Shown here one piece after another: positions 24,728 through 32,975 of a DNA stretch of 37,424 nt. This DNA comes from an uncultured Muribaculaceae bacterium (GTDB lineage: Bacteria; Bacteroidota; Bacteroidia; Bacteroidales; Muribaculaceae). The DNA lies in NCBI GenBank assembly GCA_910578805.1, contig CAJTRS010000020.1, positions 1-37,424 of the forward strand. The letters run 5' to 3'. The notes under the pieces were generated by a model. That model ran no database searches. It had not been told where the DNA came from and worked only from the letters and a program-made list of their open reading frames with translations. Position 1 is the first letter of the stretch. Every line of letters begins with the position of its first letter. The position numbers were made by a program, and so were the translations under genes.

Positions 24728-26128
24728 ATGGAGCTTCCACGGCTGTTTTTAGACGAAATTTCAGGCTACGGCGATCCGGCATTGTCCGGTATCGCCGCTG
24801 CTCTTTCTGACGCGCCCTCCGTGTCGGTGCGCTTCAATCGCGGCAAGCGCCTGAGGCCGGCTCCCGGTGCCGACATAGTGCCGTGGTGCCGGGACGGTTG
24901 CTATCTCCCTGACCGGCCTGCATTCACGTTTGACCCCGCCATGCATCAGGGGCTTTACTACGTGCAGGACGCATCGTCTATGTTTATTTCCCGTATCCTG
25001 TCGTGCCTTACGTCCAATGGGCGCCCCGTGAGGTATCTCGACGCCTGCGCCGCCCCCGGCGGAAAGACCACCGCCGCCATCGACGCGCTTCCCTCAGGAT
25101 CGGTAGTTGTGGCCAACGAATATGTGCCTGCACGGGCTGCCGTGCTCCGCGAGAACCTTGCCAAATGGGGCTATCCTCTCTGTGTCGTCACTCAGGGTGA
25201 CACCTCGCGGTTTACCCCATGTGCCGGCATTTTCGATATCATAGCGGCCGATGTGCCGTGCTCCGGCGAAGGCATGATGCGCAAAGACCCCGAGGCGGTG
25301 GCGCAGTGGTCGCCGGAGCTTGTGCGGCAATGCGCCGTCAGACAGATGGCCATTGTCGATAACCTGTGGCCCGCACTCGCCCCCGGCGGATACTTCATCT
25401 ACAGCACCTGCACCTTCAACCGCCATGAAAACGAAGAGATTGTGCGCTACATCATGGAGCGCTACGGCGCCGAGTCCGTAGAGATCGCCACCGATCCCTC
25501 CTGGGCTATCGGCGGCGCCATCGCCACCGATGCTTTCTGCTATCGTTTCACTCCCGGTGCCGTACGGGGCGAGGGGCAGTTTATGGCTGTTCTGCGCAAG
25601 CCCGGACACGTAGCCGACAGTACCCGTGAGCCCGTTGACCGCTCCGGCAGGAAGAAAGCCGCGCAAAAAAGCAAGCCGGCAGTTGTCCCCGAGGCCGTAA
25701 AGCGTTGGTTGACGTCCGGCAGTGCCGATTTTACAGTCTCCGGCGACTCGATAGTGGCATTGCCGCATATCTCTTGGCACGCATTTCCGTTTGTTCCGCA
25801 GATACCTGTGGCCACCATACGTGGCCGCGATATCATACCCACGCAGCATCTCGCCATGAGCATGTCGCTTGACCGCGAAGCCTTCCCTGAGGCGGAAGTC
25901 GAAGCCCCCGTGGCCATCGACTACCTGCGCTGCGAATCCGTGGTGCTTGACCCATCGGCTCCGCGCGGTGTGGTGCTGCTTACCCACGGCGGCCGTCCCC
26001 TCGGCTTTGCTAAAAACCTCGGCGCCCGTGCCAACAACCTTTACCCCAAGCCATGGCGCATACTCTCGCCCCGCCCGCAGCATCTCCCCTCCCTCCTTTC
26101 CCTCTCTTCTCCTCTTGATTGGAAATGA
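24728..26128 (+). CDS. RsmB/RsmF-type RNA (cytosine-C5) methyltransferase
   Basis: 466 residues. The AdoMet-binding motif DACAAPGGKTT begins at Asp105. The two cysteines of the NOL1/NOP2/Sun family are Cys178 in DVPCSGEGMMRKDP and Cys228 in YSTCTFNRHENEE. The C-terminal ~180 residues match the extra domain of RsmF/YebU-like enzymes, which methylate a 16S rRNA cytosine. The N-terminal RNA-binding helices are short. It follows pfkA by 11 bp, so pfkA's promoter probably serves both. The family is certain. rsmF is the best name, but Gram-positive-style relatives methylate several cytosines, so the target base is uncertain. Confidence 0.9.
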   Translation: MELPRLFLDEISGYGDPALSGIAAALSDAPSVSVRFNRGKRLRPAPGADIVPWCRDGCYLPDRPAFTFDPAMHQGLYYVQDASSMFISRILSCLTSNGRPVRYLDACAAPGGKTTAAIDALPSGSVVVANEYVPARAAVLRENLAKWGYPLCVVTQGDTSRFTPCAGIFDIIAADVPCSGEGMMRKDPEAVAQWSPELVRQCAVRQMAIVDNLWPALAPGGYFIYSTCTFNRHENEEIVRYIMERYGAESVEIATDPSWAIGGAIATDAFCYRFTPGAVRGEGQFMAVLRKPGHVADSTREPVDRSGRKKAAQKSKPAVVPEAVKRWLTSGSADFTVSGDSIVALPHISWHAFPFVPQIPVATIRGRDIIPTQHLAMSMSLDREAFPEAEVEAPVAIDYLRCESVVLDPSAPRGVVLLTHGGRPLGFAKNLGARANNLYPKPWRILSPRPQHLPSLLSLSSPLDWK

Positions 26129-26154
26129 ATGTATCACGACGGTGATTGTTGCGC

Positions 26155-26185
26155 TTGGGCTTTTGATAAATTCTGTGTAACTTTG
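26155..26185 (+). promoter_or_regulatory. Promoter of lptE, implying a leaderless mRNA
   Basis: TTG (26155-26157) and TAACTTTG (26178-26185) are 20 bp apart, matching the Bacteroidota consensus. The -7 box ends only 5 bp before the lptE ATG at 26191, so the transcript would start at or very near the start codon. Confidence 0.5.
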
Positions 26186-26190
26186 GGGTG

Positions 26191-26712
26191 ATGAAAGTTA
26201 TTAGGAAAATATCGGTATTGCTGCCTGTCGTGGTGTTGCTGCTGAGCCTCGGCGGTTGCCGGATAAGTTACAAGTTCAATGGCGCCGCGCTTGACTACAA
26301 CGTCTATCGCACGATTCATGTGGAAAACTTCCCCATACGTGCGGCGTTGGTATATCCCCCCTTGCAGCAGACATTTGAAAACGAACTTCTCGACTACATA
26401 TCGCGCAACACGCGCCTCCAGATTGTTGATGGCGCAGCCGATCTCCAGCTCGAAGGCGAAATAACCCAGTATTACCTCACGCCGCAGGCCGTCACCGAGG
26501 ACGCTTATGCCTCGCGCACACGTCTGACCATCGGAGTCAGAGTGAAATACACCGATAATAAAGACGAGAAAAAGGACGTGGACCAGACATTTACGGCATA
26601 TCAGGATTTTGATAGTTCCGAAATGCTCAACGATGTTCAGGAACAGTTGTGTCAGGAAATCAGTAAAGAACTGGTGCTGCTGATATATAACGCCACGCTT
26701 GGCGACTGGTAA
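26191..26712 (+). CDS. lptE: LPS-assembly lipoprotein LptE family
   Basis: 173 residues from the ATG at 26191 (a GTG directly before it is also in frame). The lipoprotein signal peptide ends at Cys23 (LSLGGC). The body has the LptE-like pattern: a YKFNGAALDYNVYRTIHVENF opening (read in parts), a PPLQQTFENELLDYISRNTRLQIV segment, QLEGEI and a C-terminal amphipathic helix. LptE plugs the LptD barrel in the outer membrane during LPS export. Gene order lptE, hypothetical, secG is what I recall for Bacteroidales, where a sigma-54 regulator often precedes. Here an RsmF-like gene does instead. Confidence 0.87.
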   Translation: MKVIRKISVLLPVVVLLLSLGGCRISYKFNGAALDYNVYRTIHVENFPIRAALVYPPLQQTFENELLDYISRNTRLQIVDGAADLQLEGEITQYYLTPQAVTEDAYASRTRLTIGVRVKYTDNKDEKKDVDQTFTAYQDFDSSEMLNDVQEQLCQEISKELVLLIYNATLGDW

Positions 26713-26762
26713 TACCTACATATATATCTTCTTAAGGAAACAAATCTTAGTTATCTGAGGCG

Positions 26763-27503
26763 ATGTCTGATTTTAGAAAGTTCATGGATATACTCGATGG
26801 CGCACTTCCGTCCGGTTCGCTAACACCCGCGTTGGTCGAGTCACTGGAGCGTGAATATCCCTTCATGACTCTGCCTGCCTCCATGTTGTTGAAATCGGGT
26901 CGGATCAGCGATGTGGAAGCGGCGGCACTGAAAGCGCGGATAGCCCTTAACGCCTCCGACACCGACTCGCTCATACGCCTTATCGACCCCGACGGCTCGT
27001 GGTTGTCAGGATTTTATCCGCCTGAGCCACAGGCCGAGACCCCGACAACCGAAAAGGCCATTGATACTTTTTTGGACAATTACGGCACTATCGACCCCCA
27101 CGAACAGGAGCTCCTCGAGCGGCTCATCTTCAATCCCGTGCCGGATTACTCGCAGGTGCTTGCGGGAGATGTGGCCCGGAGCGGCATTCCCGAGCCGGTC
27201 TCGGAGCAGGACGCGATGCTCGACGCTTTCCTTGCCACACGGCAGACCATGGCCGACGAAGCCGCACGACGCGACGACGACACCTTGGAGGTGGCCGCGA
27301 AACCTCACATCGTGAAACCATCGCCCGATTCTTCGCTTAATGAGAGCCTCGCCAAGATGTACATAAAAAAGCACCGTTACGACAAGGCTTATGAAATTAT
27401 CTATCAATTAAGTTTGAATTTTCCCGAAAAAAGTGTTTACTTTGCAGACCAATTACGTTTCTTGCGAAAGTTGATGCTTAATCGCGAACATGGCAAGCGG
27501 TAA
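26763..27503 (+). CDS. Conserved TPR-like hypothetical protein between lptE and secG
   Basis: A 246-residue soluble protein, acidic, with no signal peptide. A helical N-terminal third (about 1-75) precedes a proline- and acid-rich middle. The C-terminus (about 200-235) reads LAKMYIKKHRYDKAYEIIYQLSLNFPEKSVYFADQLRFLRKL in two parts and looks like a single TPR unit. It lies 50 bp after lptE and 41 bp before secG and is probably co-transcribed. A scaffold or assembly role at the envelope is a guess; I do not know a characterised homologue. Confidence 0.65.
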   Translation: MSDFRKFMDILDGALPSGSLTPALVESLEREYPFMTLPASMLLKSGRISDVEAAALKARIALNASDTDSLIRLIDPDGSWLSGFYPPEPQAETPTTEKAIDTFLDNYGTIDPHEQELLERLIFNPVPDYSQVLAGDVARSGIPEPVSEQDAMLDAFLATRQTMADEAARRDDDTLEVAAKPHIVKPSPDSSLNESLAKMYIKKHRYDKAYEIIYQLSLNFPEKSVYFADQLRFLRKLMLNREHGKR

Positions 27504-27544
27504 AACCTATTTTTTGAAATTCCCAAAAACTCATTGACAGAACT

Positions 27545-27925
27545 ATGTTTTATATTTTTCTCGTTCTCGCCATCTTGGCTGCTTTATTGCTTATAGGAGT
27601 GGTGCTCATTCAGAAATCCAAAGGTGGCGGCCTGTCGTCATCATTTGCCGGATCAAACCAGATCATGGGTGTGCGCCGTACCAATAACTTCATCGAAAAA
27701 GTGACCTGGTCGCTCGCTGCTGCCATTCTGGTGCTTTCTATCGCATGTGCCTATGCATATCCCGGACATGAGGCTGCTGATGCTGTGCGCGTCAAAGCGG
27801 TTGCCCCCACGGTGACCATGGGCGCCAACTATGACACTGCCGCCGCTGTCGAGGAGGCTCCTGCTGCTGACGCCGAGGCTCCCGCTGCCGAAGTGCCCGC
27901 TGAGGCCGCGCCTGTAGCGGAATAA
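27545..27925 (+). CDS. secG: Protein translocase subunit SecG
   Basis: 126 residues. Two transmembrane helices (about 2-22 and 53-73) flank the conserved cytoplasmic loop QKSKGGGLSSSFAGSNQIMG, typical of SecG. It supports SecYEG-driven export through the inner membrane. The C-terminal ~45 residues are low-complexity Ala/Glu/Pro, an extension frequent in Bacteroidota SecG. A hairpin follows at 27972. Confidence 0.95.
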   Translation: MFYIFLVLAILAALLLIGVVLIQKSKGGGLSSSFAGSNQIMGVRRTNNFIEKVTWSLAAAILVLSIACAYAYPGHEAADAVRVKAVAPTVTMGANYDTAAAVEEAPAADAEAPAAEVPAEAAPVAE

Positions 27926-27971
27926 TCGGTTTCGGGATAATCGTCGGTACGAGACCGGCACACATTATACG

Positions 27972-28005
27972 GAAGCCCCGTGCCAACTGTTGGTTCGGGC
28001 GCTTC
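27972..28005 (+). terminator. Probable terminator after secG
   Basis: GAAGC/GCTTC, CCCG/CGGG and CCAA/TTGG pair in register (with small mismatches) to form a stem of about 13 bp at 27972-28005. The T tract after it is poor, so confidence is moderate. Confidence 0.5.
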
Positions 28006-28023
28006 TGTCGTATATATAAGCGC

Positions 28024-28054
28024 TTGTAATTCTCTGAAAATAGTTGTAAATTTG
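28024..28054 (+). promoter_or_regulatory. Promoter of the beta-galactosidase gene
   Basis: TTG (28024-28026) and TAAATTTG (28047-28054) spaced 20 bp match the Bacteroidota consensus. The transcript start near 28061 gives a leader of about 32 nt. Confidence 0.65.
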
Positions 28055-28092
28055 TGTCCTTAACTATTCAAACCTAAAAACCTGACAAATCC

Positions 28093-31000
28093 ATGAAGCA
28101 GACTCTTGGCGCGATTTTGATGCTCGCATGCGCCACCACAGTGGCACAGCAGCTCCCGCAGTGGCAGACCATCGAAGGTTTCCGCGAAGGACAGATCCCT
28201 TCCCACGCACTCGTAGTACCGTATAAGGCCGGCGATGTCAAGGCCGTAGCCTCTATGGAGTACGATAGATCGCCGTATTATCTTGACCTCAACGGCAAGT
28301 GGAAATTCCATTGGACAAAAAATGTGGCCACACGCCCGCAAGGATTCCAGAATCCCGATTATGATGTGACCGGCTGGGACAATATCACCGTCCCCGGCAA
28401 CTGGGAACGCCAGGGCTATGGCACCACCGTATATGTCAATACCACCTATGAGTTCGATACACCGTGGGCCGGCTTCAGGAAAGACGCTCCGCATGTGCCG
28501 GTCGAAACCAACGAAGTCGGTTCCTACCGCCGTTCGTTCACCGTGCCGGCCGACTGGCAGGGGCGCAGGGTGGTGCTCTGTGTGGAAGGCGCCATATCGT
28601 TCTATTATGCATGGGTCAACGGCGAATACATAGGCTGCAACCAAGGCTCCAAGACAGCCGCCGAATGGGACATCACCGACAAACTCCGCGATGGTGAAAA
28701 CACCGTGGCGCTTGAGGTCTATCGTTGGTCTGCAGGTGCTTATTTCGAGTGCCAGGACTTCTGGCGTCTGAGCGGCATAGAGCGCGATGTATATCTCTAC
28801 AGCACACCGCAGACCTACATCTCCGACTTCACCGTCACATCGCCGCTCGACAGCGAATACCGCGACGGACTGCTCGGAATCGACATCGATATTGCCGGCA
28901 TTCCCGCACCCGCGCCGGTGAAAAAAGGGAAGAGAGCTTCTAAACAATCGCCCATGGAAGTGGCCTTCACCCTCTATGACGCCGAAGGCAAGGCTCTATT
29001 CTCGGGCAGTGGCGAGGCAAAACCCGAAACCGATTTCAATGTCACCGTTTCGCCGGTAAATCACTGGACTGCTGAGACTCCTTATCTCTACACCCTGCTT
29101 ATCGATCTGAAAGACGCTGACGGCAAAGTGACCGAAACCGTAGGCTGCAACGTCGGGTTCCGTACCTCTGAGGTCAAAAACGGACTATACATGCTCAACG
29201 GACAGCCCATAAAGATAAAGGGGGTCAACCGCCACGCCCACTCTCCGCTCGGGCGTACCGTGCCCCGCGATCTTGCGCTTAAGGACATACGCTTGCTCAA
29301 GGAAAACAATATCAACACCGTGCGCAACTGCCATTATCCGCAGGACCGTTACTGGTATTATCTGTGTGACAAATACGGCATCTATGTCATCGACGAAGCC
29401 AATGCCGAATCCCACGGTTACGGTTACGGGACGGAATCCCTGGCCAAACGCCCCGAATGGATTCCCGCAGTGATGGACCGCACACAGCGCATGTATCACA
29501 AATCCAAAAACAATCCCTCCGTTACGTTCTATTCCCTCGGCAATGAGTGCGGCAACGGTATCGTGTTCGAAGAGACTTACAAATGGCTCAAATCCGTCGA
29601 GCACAACCGCCCCGTCCAATACGAGCGCGCACTCGACGACTGGAACTCCGACATATATGCCGAAATGTACGGCTACCATTCCGGTGTGGAGCGTTATGGC
29701 AATGACAGCACAAAGACCCGCCCCTACATACTCTGTGAATATGCCCACGCTATGGGCAACAGTGTCGGAGGGCTTCAGGACTACTGGGACCTCTTCGAGG
29801 CCAATCCAAAACTTCAGGGCGGCTGCATCTGGGACTGGGTTGACCAGGCGTTTGAGGAGACCAATGCCGACGGTCGTAAATACTGGGCTTATGGAGGCGA
29901 CTATGGTCCCGCTGATGTTCCCAGTGACAACTCATTCAACTGCAACGGTCTTGTCATGGCCGACCGCACTCCGCACCCCGCACTCGCCGAAGTGAAAAAA
30001 GTGTATCAGAACATTAAATGCTCTCTCGTCGATCCCTCCACACTCACCATATCGGTCAAAAACTGGTTTGATTTCACAGACCTTGACCAATACACCCTTC
30101 GCTGGAAAGTGGTGACAACGCAAGGTAGCGTCATCTCTTCCGGAGAGCGCACCATTGCCGCCCGACCCTATCAGACGGTCACCGCAAGCCTCGGCTCATA
30201 CACACCGGGCCGCGAAGAAGCTTACCTTGATCTGAGCTGGACACCCAAGAATGATGCTCCTTTTGTGAGCCGCGGTTATGAAGTGGCTTATGAAAGTTTC
30301 GTCCTGCCCGAATTGCCGCCCGTCGATGTGGCATTGCGTCCGGCGAAAATGAAGCGTAAAGGCTCCGTTTACACTGCCGGGGATATCCGTTTTGAGCTTT
30401 CCCCCTCCACGGGCGAGGTGACGTCGCTCGCTCTGGCCGGCAAGGAACTGATCTCATCGCCCGTATCCCTCTCACTTTACCGTGTGCCCACCGAGAACGA
30501 CCTTGCATGGGCCGGAAAGGACAGCGAATGGAAAGAGGAGGGCATCGACAGCATCAGCCAGAAGCTCATCTCGGCAAAGCTCAAAGACAACGTGCTCAGC
30601 GTGAATGCCGAGATAACAGGCCGCAAAGGCAACCTGCTCGGCACGGCGGCTTACAGCTATATGGTGGTTGACAACGGAGCATTGCAGATGAACTGCGTGT
30701 TCACCCCCGACACCGCAGCCATTCACAACATGCCGCGCGTAGGACTCACTTTCCGCATGCCCTCGGCCGCGGCTCCCTCGGTGACATATCTCGGTCGCAG
30801 CGGCGAGACATACGTTGACCGTTGCTCGGCCGGCCGCATGGGACTCCACACAGTGAAACCGGTCGATGACTTCCACATCTACATCAAGCCCGGAAGTGCT
30901 GGCAACCACACCGATGTCCGATGGCTCACATTCGATGGCGCCAAGGTTAAAGTAAGTTCCGATGCCATATTCCAGTTCAGTGCTTATCCCTACAGCGACG

Positions 31001-31188
31001 AGGCAGTGACCCGGGCTCTCCACACCGGCGATCTGGTGCCTGACGAATATGTAACCGTCCATCTCGATGCCGCCCAGACCGGTGTGGGCACCGCCACATG
31101 CGGTCCCGATGTGTTGCCTGAATACTATCTGCCTGTGCAGCCGTATAATTTCACATTCCGTTTCTCTCCCGAAAAATCCAATCATTGA
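28093..31188 (+). CDS. Glycoside hydrolase family 2 beta-galactosidase (LacZ-type), exported
   Basis: 1031 residues, the size of E. coli LacZ, but with an N-terminal signal peptide (ending near VAQQ), so periplasmic. Domains in order are a jelly-roll sugar-binding domain (to about 230), an Ig-like domain (about 230-350), a TIM barrel with acid/base Glu485 in SLGNECGNG and nucleophile Glu549 in ILCEYAHAMGNS, a DUF4981-like domain, and a C-terminal beta-galactosidase small-chain domain (about 750-1025). It hydrolyses terminal beta-galactosides, probably from imported glycans. It is monocistronic, with its own promoter and a terminator 12 bp downstream, and is not inside the SusCD locus at 10.7 kb. 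Confidence 0.95.
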   Translation: MKQTLGAILMLACATTVAQQLPQWQTIEGFREGQIPSHALVVPYKAGDVKAVASMEYDRSPYYLDLNGKWKFHWTKNVATRPQGFQNPDYDVTGWDNITVPGNWERQGYGTTVYVNTTYEFDTPWAGFRKDAPHVPVETNEVGSYRRSFTVPADWQGRRVVLCVEGAISFYYAWVNGEYIGCNQGSKTAAEWDITDKLRDGENTVALEVYRWSAGAYFECQDFWRLSGIERDVYLYSTPQTYISDFTVTSPLDSEYRDGLLGIDIDIAGIPAPAPVKKGKRASKQSPMEVAFTLYDAEGKALFSGSGEAKPETDFNVTVSPVNHWTAETPYLYTLLIDLKDADGKVTETVGCNVGFRTSEVKNGLYMLNGQPIKIKGVNRHAHSPLGRTVPRDLALKDIRLLKENNINTVRNCHYPQDRYWYYLCDKYGIYVIDEANAESHGYGYGTESLAKRPEWIPAVMDRTQRMYHKSKNNPSVTFYSLGNECGNGIVFEETYKWLKSVEHNRPVQYERALDDWNSDIYAEMYGYHSGVERYGNDSTKTRPYILCEYAHAMGNSVGGLQDYWDLFEANPKLQGGCIWDWVDQAFEETNADGRKYWAYGGDYGPADVPSDNSFNCNGLVMADRTPHPALAEVKKVYQNIKCSLVDPSTLTISVKNWFDFTDLDQYTLRWKVVTTQGSVISSGERTIAARPYQTVTASLGSYTPGREEAYLDLSWTPKNDAPFVSRGYEVAYESFVLPELPPVDVALRPAKMKRKGSVYTAGDIRFELSPSTGEVTSLALAGKELISSPVSLSLYRVPTENDLAWAGKDSEWKEEGIDSISQKLISAKLKDNVLSVNAEITGRKGNLLGTAAYSYMVVDNGALQMNCVFTPDTAAIHNMPRVGLTFRMPSAAAPSVTYLGRSGETYVDRCSAGRMGLHTVKPVDDFHIYIKPGSAGNHTDVRWLTFDGAKVKVSSDAIFQFSAYPYSDEAVTRALHTGDLVPDEYVTVHLDAAQTGVGTATCGPDVLPEYYLPVQPYNFTFRFSPEKSNH

Positions 31189-31200
31189 CAGTTAAAGAAA

Positions 31201-31228
31201 GGGGCGCCCATCGGGGCGTCCCGATTTT
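31201..31228 (+). terminator. Terminator after the beta-galactosidase
   Basis: GGGGCGCC (31201-31208) pairs with GGCGTCCC (31215-31222), one pair being G-T, with a 6-nt loop, followed by GATTTT. Confidence 0.75.
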
Positions 31229-31246
31229 AGAAAACCGCTATCGATA

Positions 31247-32497
31247 ATGAACCGTAAAGATTTTGAGATAATGGCTCCCGTGGGGAGCTACGAGTCGCTC
31301 TATGCCGCCATCTCGGCTGGCGCCGATGCCGTGTATTTCGGCGTGGAAGGGCTTAACATGCGGGCACGTTCCTCCGTCAACTTCACTCTCGACGACCTCC
31401 GTAACATAGCCTCCATATGCGAGGAGCATGGCATCAAATCCTATCTCACCGTCAATACCGTCATCTACGACACCGACATACCCGTGTGCCGCTCCATTAT
31501 CGATGCCGTGAAGCATTCGGGCATATCCGCCATCATAGCCTCCGACATATCCGCCATAAGCTATGCCCGCAGCATCGGAGTCGAGGTACATATATCCACG
31601 CAGTGCAATGTCACCAACATCGATGCCGTAAGGTTCTATGCCGCTTATGCCGATGTGGTGGTTCTGGCGCGAGAGCTCAATCTCGACCAGGTGGCCGCCA
31701 TCTCACGGCAGATTCGCGAGGAAAACATCTGCGGCCCCTCAGGAAGTCCTGTCAGGATAGAGATGTTCTGTCACGGTGCTCTATGTATGGCCGTATCGGG
31801 CAAATGTTACCTCAGCCTCCATCAGATGAATTCCAGTGCCAACCGTGGCGCATGCACACAGATATGCCGCCGCAGCTACACCGTCACTGACCGCGAGACC
31901 GGCGATGAGCTTGATGTTGATAATAAATACATCATGTCGCCTAAGGATCTGAAAACCATTCATTTCCTCAACAAGATGATAGATGCCGGCGTCAGTGTGT
32001 TCAAGATCGAGGGACGTGCCCGTGGACCTGAATACGTCAAGGTGGCCGTAGAGTGTTATTCGCAGGCCATAGAAGCCGTATGTTCCGGCGTTTTCACCGA
32101 AGAGAAGATTGTAGGCTGGGACGCTCAGCTATCTAAAATCTTCAACCGTGGATTCTGGAATGGCTACTACCTCGGTCAGCGACTCGGGGAATGGTCGTCG
32201 AAATATGGCTCCAGTGCCACCCGTGTCAAGCATTACGCTGCCAAGGGAGTGCGTTATTTCTCCAATATCGGTGTGGCCGAGTTCCTTGTTGAAAGCGGTG
32301 AAGTGCGGGTCGGCGATGAGATAGTTATCACGGGGCCCACCACCGGTGCGTTGATACTTACCGTCGAGGAGCTTCGTGTCGATCTGAAGTCTGTGCCTGT
32401 TGCCCGCAAAGGCGAAAGTTTCTCCATGAAAGTCCCCGAGAAGATACGCCCCTCCGACCGTCTCTATGTCTGGGCTCCCGTCCCGGTGCGGCACTGA
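31247..32497 (+). CDS. trhP: U32-family protein, TrhP (YegQ)-like tRNA hydroxylation factor
   Basis: 416 residues. The U32 opening IMAPVGSYESLYAAISAGADAVYFG is present (read in two parts), as are IEMFCHGALCMAVSGKC and GACTQICRR with cysteines at 175, 180, 187, 203 and 207, and DVDNKYIMSPKDL. VFKIEGRARGPEYV is the U32 signature. Annotated as peptidase U32, but close relatives TrhP/YegQ act in prephenate-dependent hydroxylation of tRNA uridine-34 and carry an Fe-S cluster. The cysteines fit that. Its start is 19 nt after the previous terminator tract, and no clear -7 box was found. Exact subgroup (TrhP or another U32) is uncertain. Confidence 0.82.
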   Translation: MNRKDFEIMAPVGSYESLYAAISAGADAVYFGVEGLNMRARSSVNFTLDDLRNIASICEEHGIKSYLTVNTVIYDTDIPVCRSIIDAVKHSGISAIIASDISAISYARSIGVEVHISTQCNVTNIDAVRFYAAYADVVVLARELNLDQVAAISRQIREENICGPSGSPVRIEMFCHGALCMAVSGKCYLSLHQMNSSANRGACTQICRRSYTVTDRETGDELDVDNKYIMSPKDLKTIHFLNKMIDAGVSVFKIEGRARGPEYVKVAVECYSQAIEAVCSGVFTEEKIVGWDAQLSKIFNRGFWNGYYLGQRLGEWSSKYGSSATRVKHYAAKGVRYFSNIGVAEFLVESGEVRVGDEIVITGPTTGALILTVEELRVDLKSVPVARKGESFSMKVPEKIRPSDRLYVWAPVPVRH

Positions 32498-32568
32498 GAC
32501 ACACTCGTCCGCCCATGCGGGCTGACGTAGTGGCATTATGTGCTATGTGATAAATTGTTTTGTCTGTC

Positions 32569-32898
32569 TCAGAGGGTGACGCGGCGGGTGGTGCTGCCTA
32601 TTTTCAGCAGATAGATGCCGCGTGCCGACAGTCGGTAGCGATACACGCCCGGTTGCAGGGTGTCCTGCACTATTAACTGTCCTAATATCGTGAATATCTT
32701 CACGTTGGTGCGTTCGTTGACTGCTATATACACATACCCCTCAGTTACGGTTACTACAGCCTCGGACGGAGTCTCGGTGCGGTTTTCTACCTGGGCTCCG
32801 GGCAGACGCTCCACCTCTTCCCAGCTTTTGGGTGAGGCCGTGGCCGCAACGCAGCTTGCGGTCAGTAACAGTGTGGATATGAAGTGGCGTATCGTCAT
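32569..32898 (-). CDS. Mini secreted protein consisting largely of a C-terminal sorting domain
   Basis: 109 residues from the ATG at 32898. A signal peptide (LLLTASCVAATAS) is followed by a 25-residue linker and a ~70-residue domain. That domain (TVTEGYVYIAVNERTNVKIF, then TILGQLI and GIYLLKIGSTTRRVTL) resembles type A Por/type IX secretion sorting domains. No cargo domain remains. A -7 box (TAATTTTG on minus, plus 32918-32925) predicts a transcript start near 32911, so the upstream in-frame ATG at 32913 would be at the very 5' end and 32898 is preferred. It may be a cleaved-down remnant or a small surface protein. Confidence 0.65.
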   Translation of the reverse strand: MTIRHFISTLLLTASCVAATASPKSWEEVERLPGAQVENRTETPSEAVVTVTEGYVYIAVNERTNVKIFTILGQLIVQDTLQPGVYRYRLSARGIYLLKIGSTTRRVTL

Positions 32899-32917
32899 AA
32901 TCGGTGTATGCAATCGC

Positions 32918-32925
32918 CAAAATTA
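32918..32925 (-). promoter_or_regulatory. -7 box of the mini sorting-domain protein
   Basis: CAAAATTA on the plus strand is TAATTTTG on the minus strand, matching TAnnTTTG; it lies 20 bp upstream of the chosen start. Confidence 0.45.
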
Positions 32926-32975
32926 CTACTTTTTTCCGTAACCGTTGGTCTCGGTAGGCTAAAAAGATGTCAATC

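Noticed and set aside
25094..26137. A 347-codon minus-strand open frame opposite the RsmF-like gene
   Set aside because: Shadow of a GC-rich gene with clear catalytic motifs on the plus strand; no -7 box or motif supports the antisense frame.
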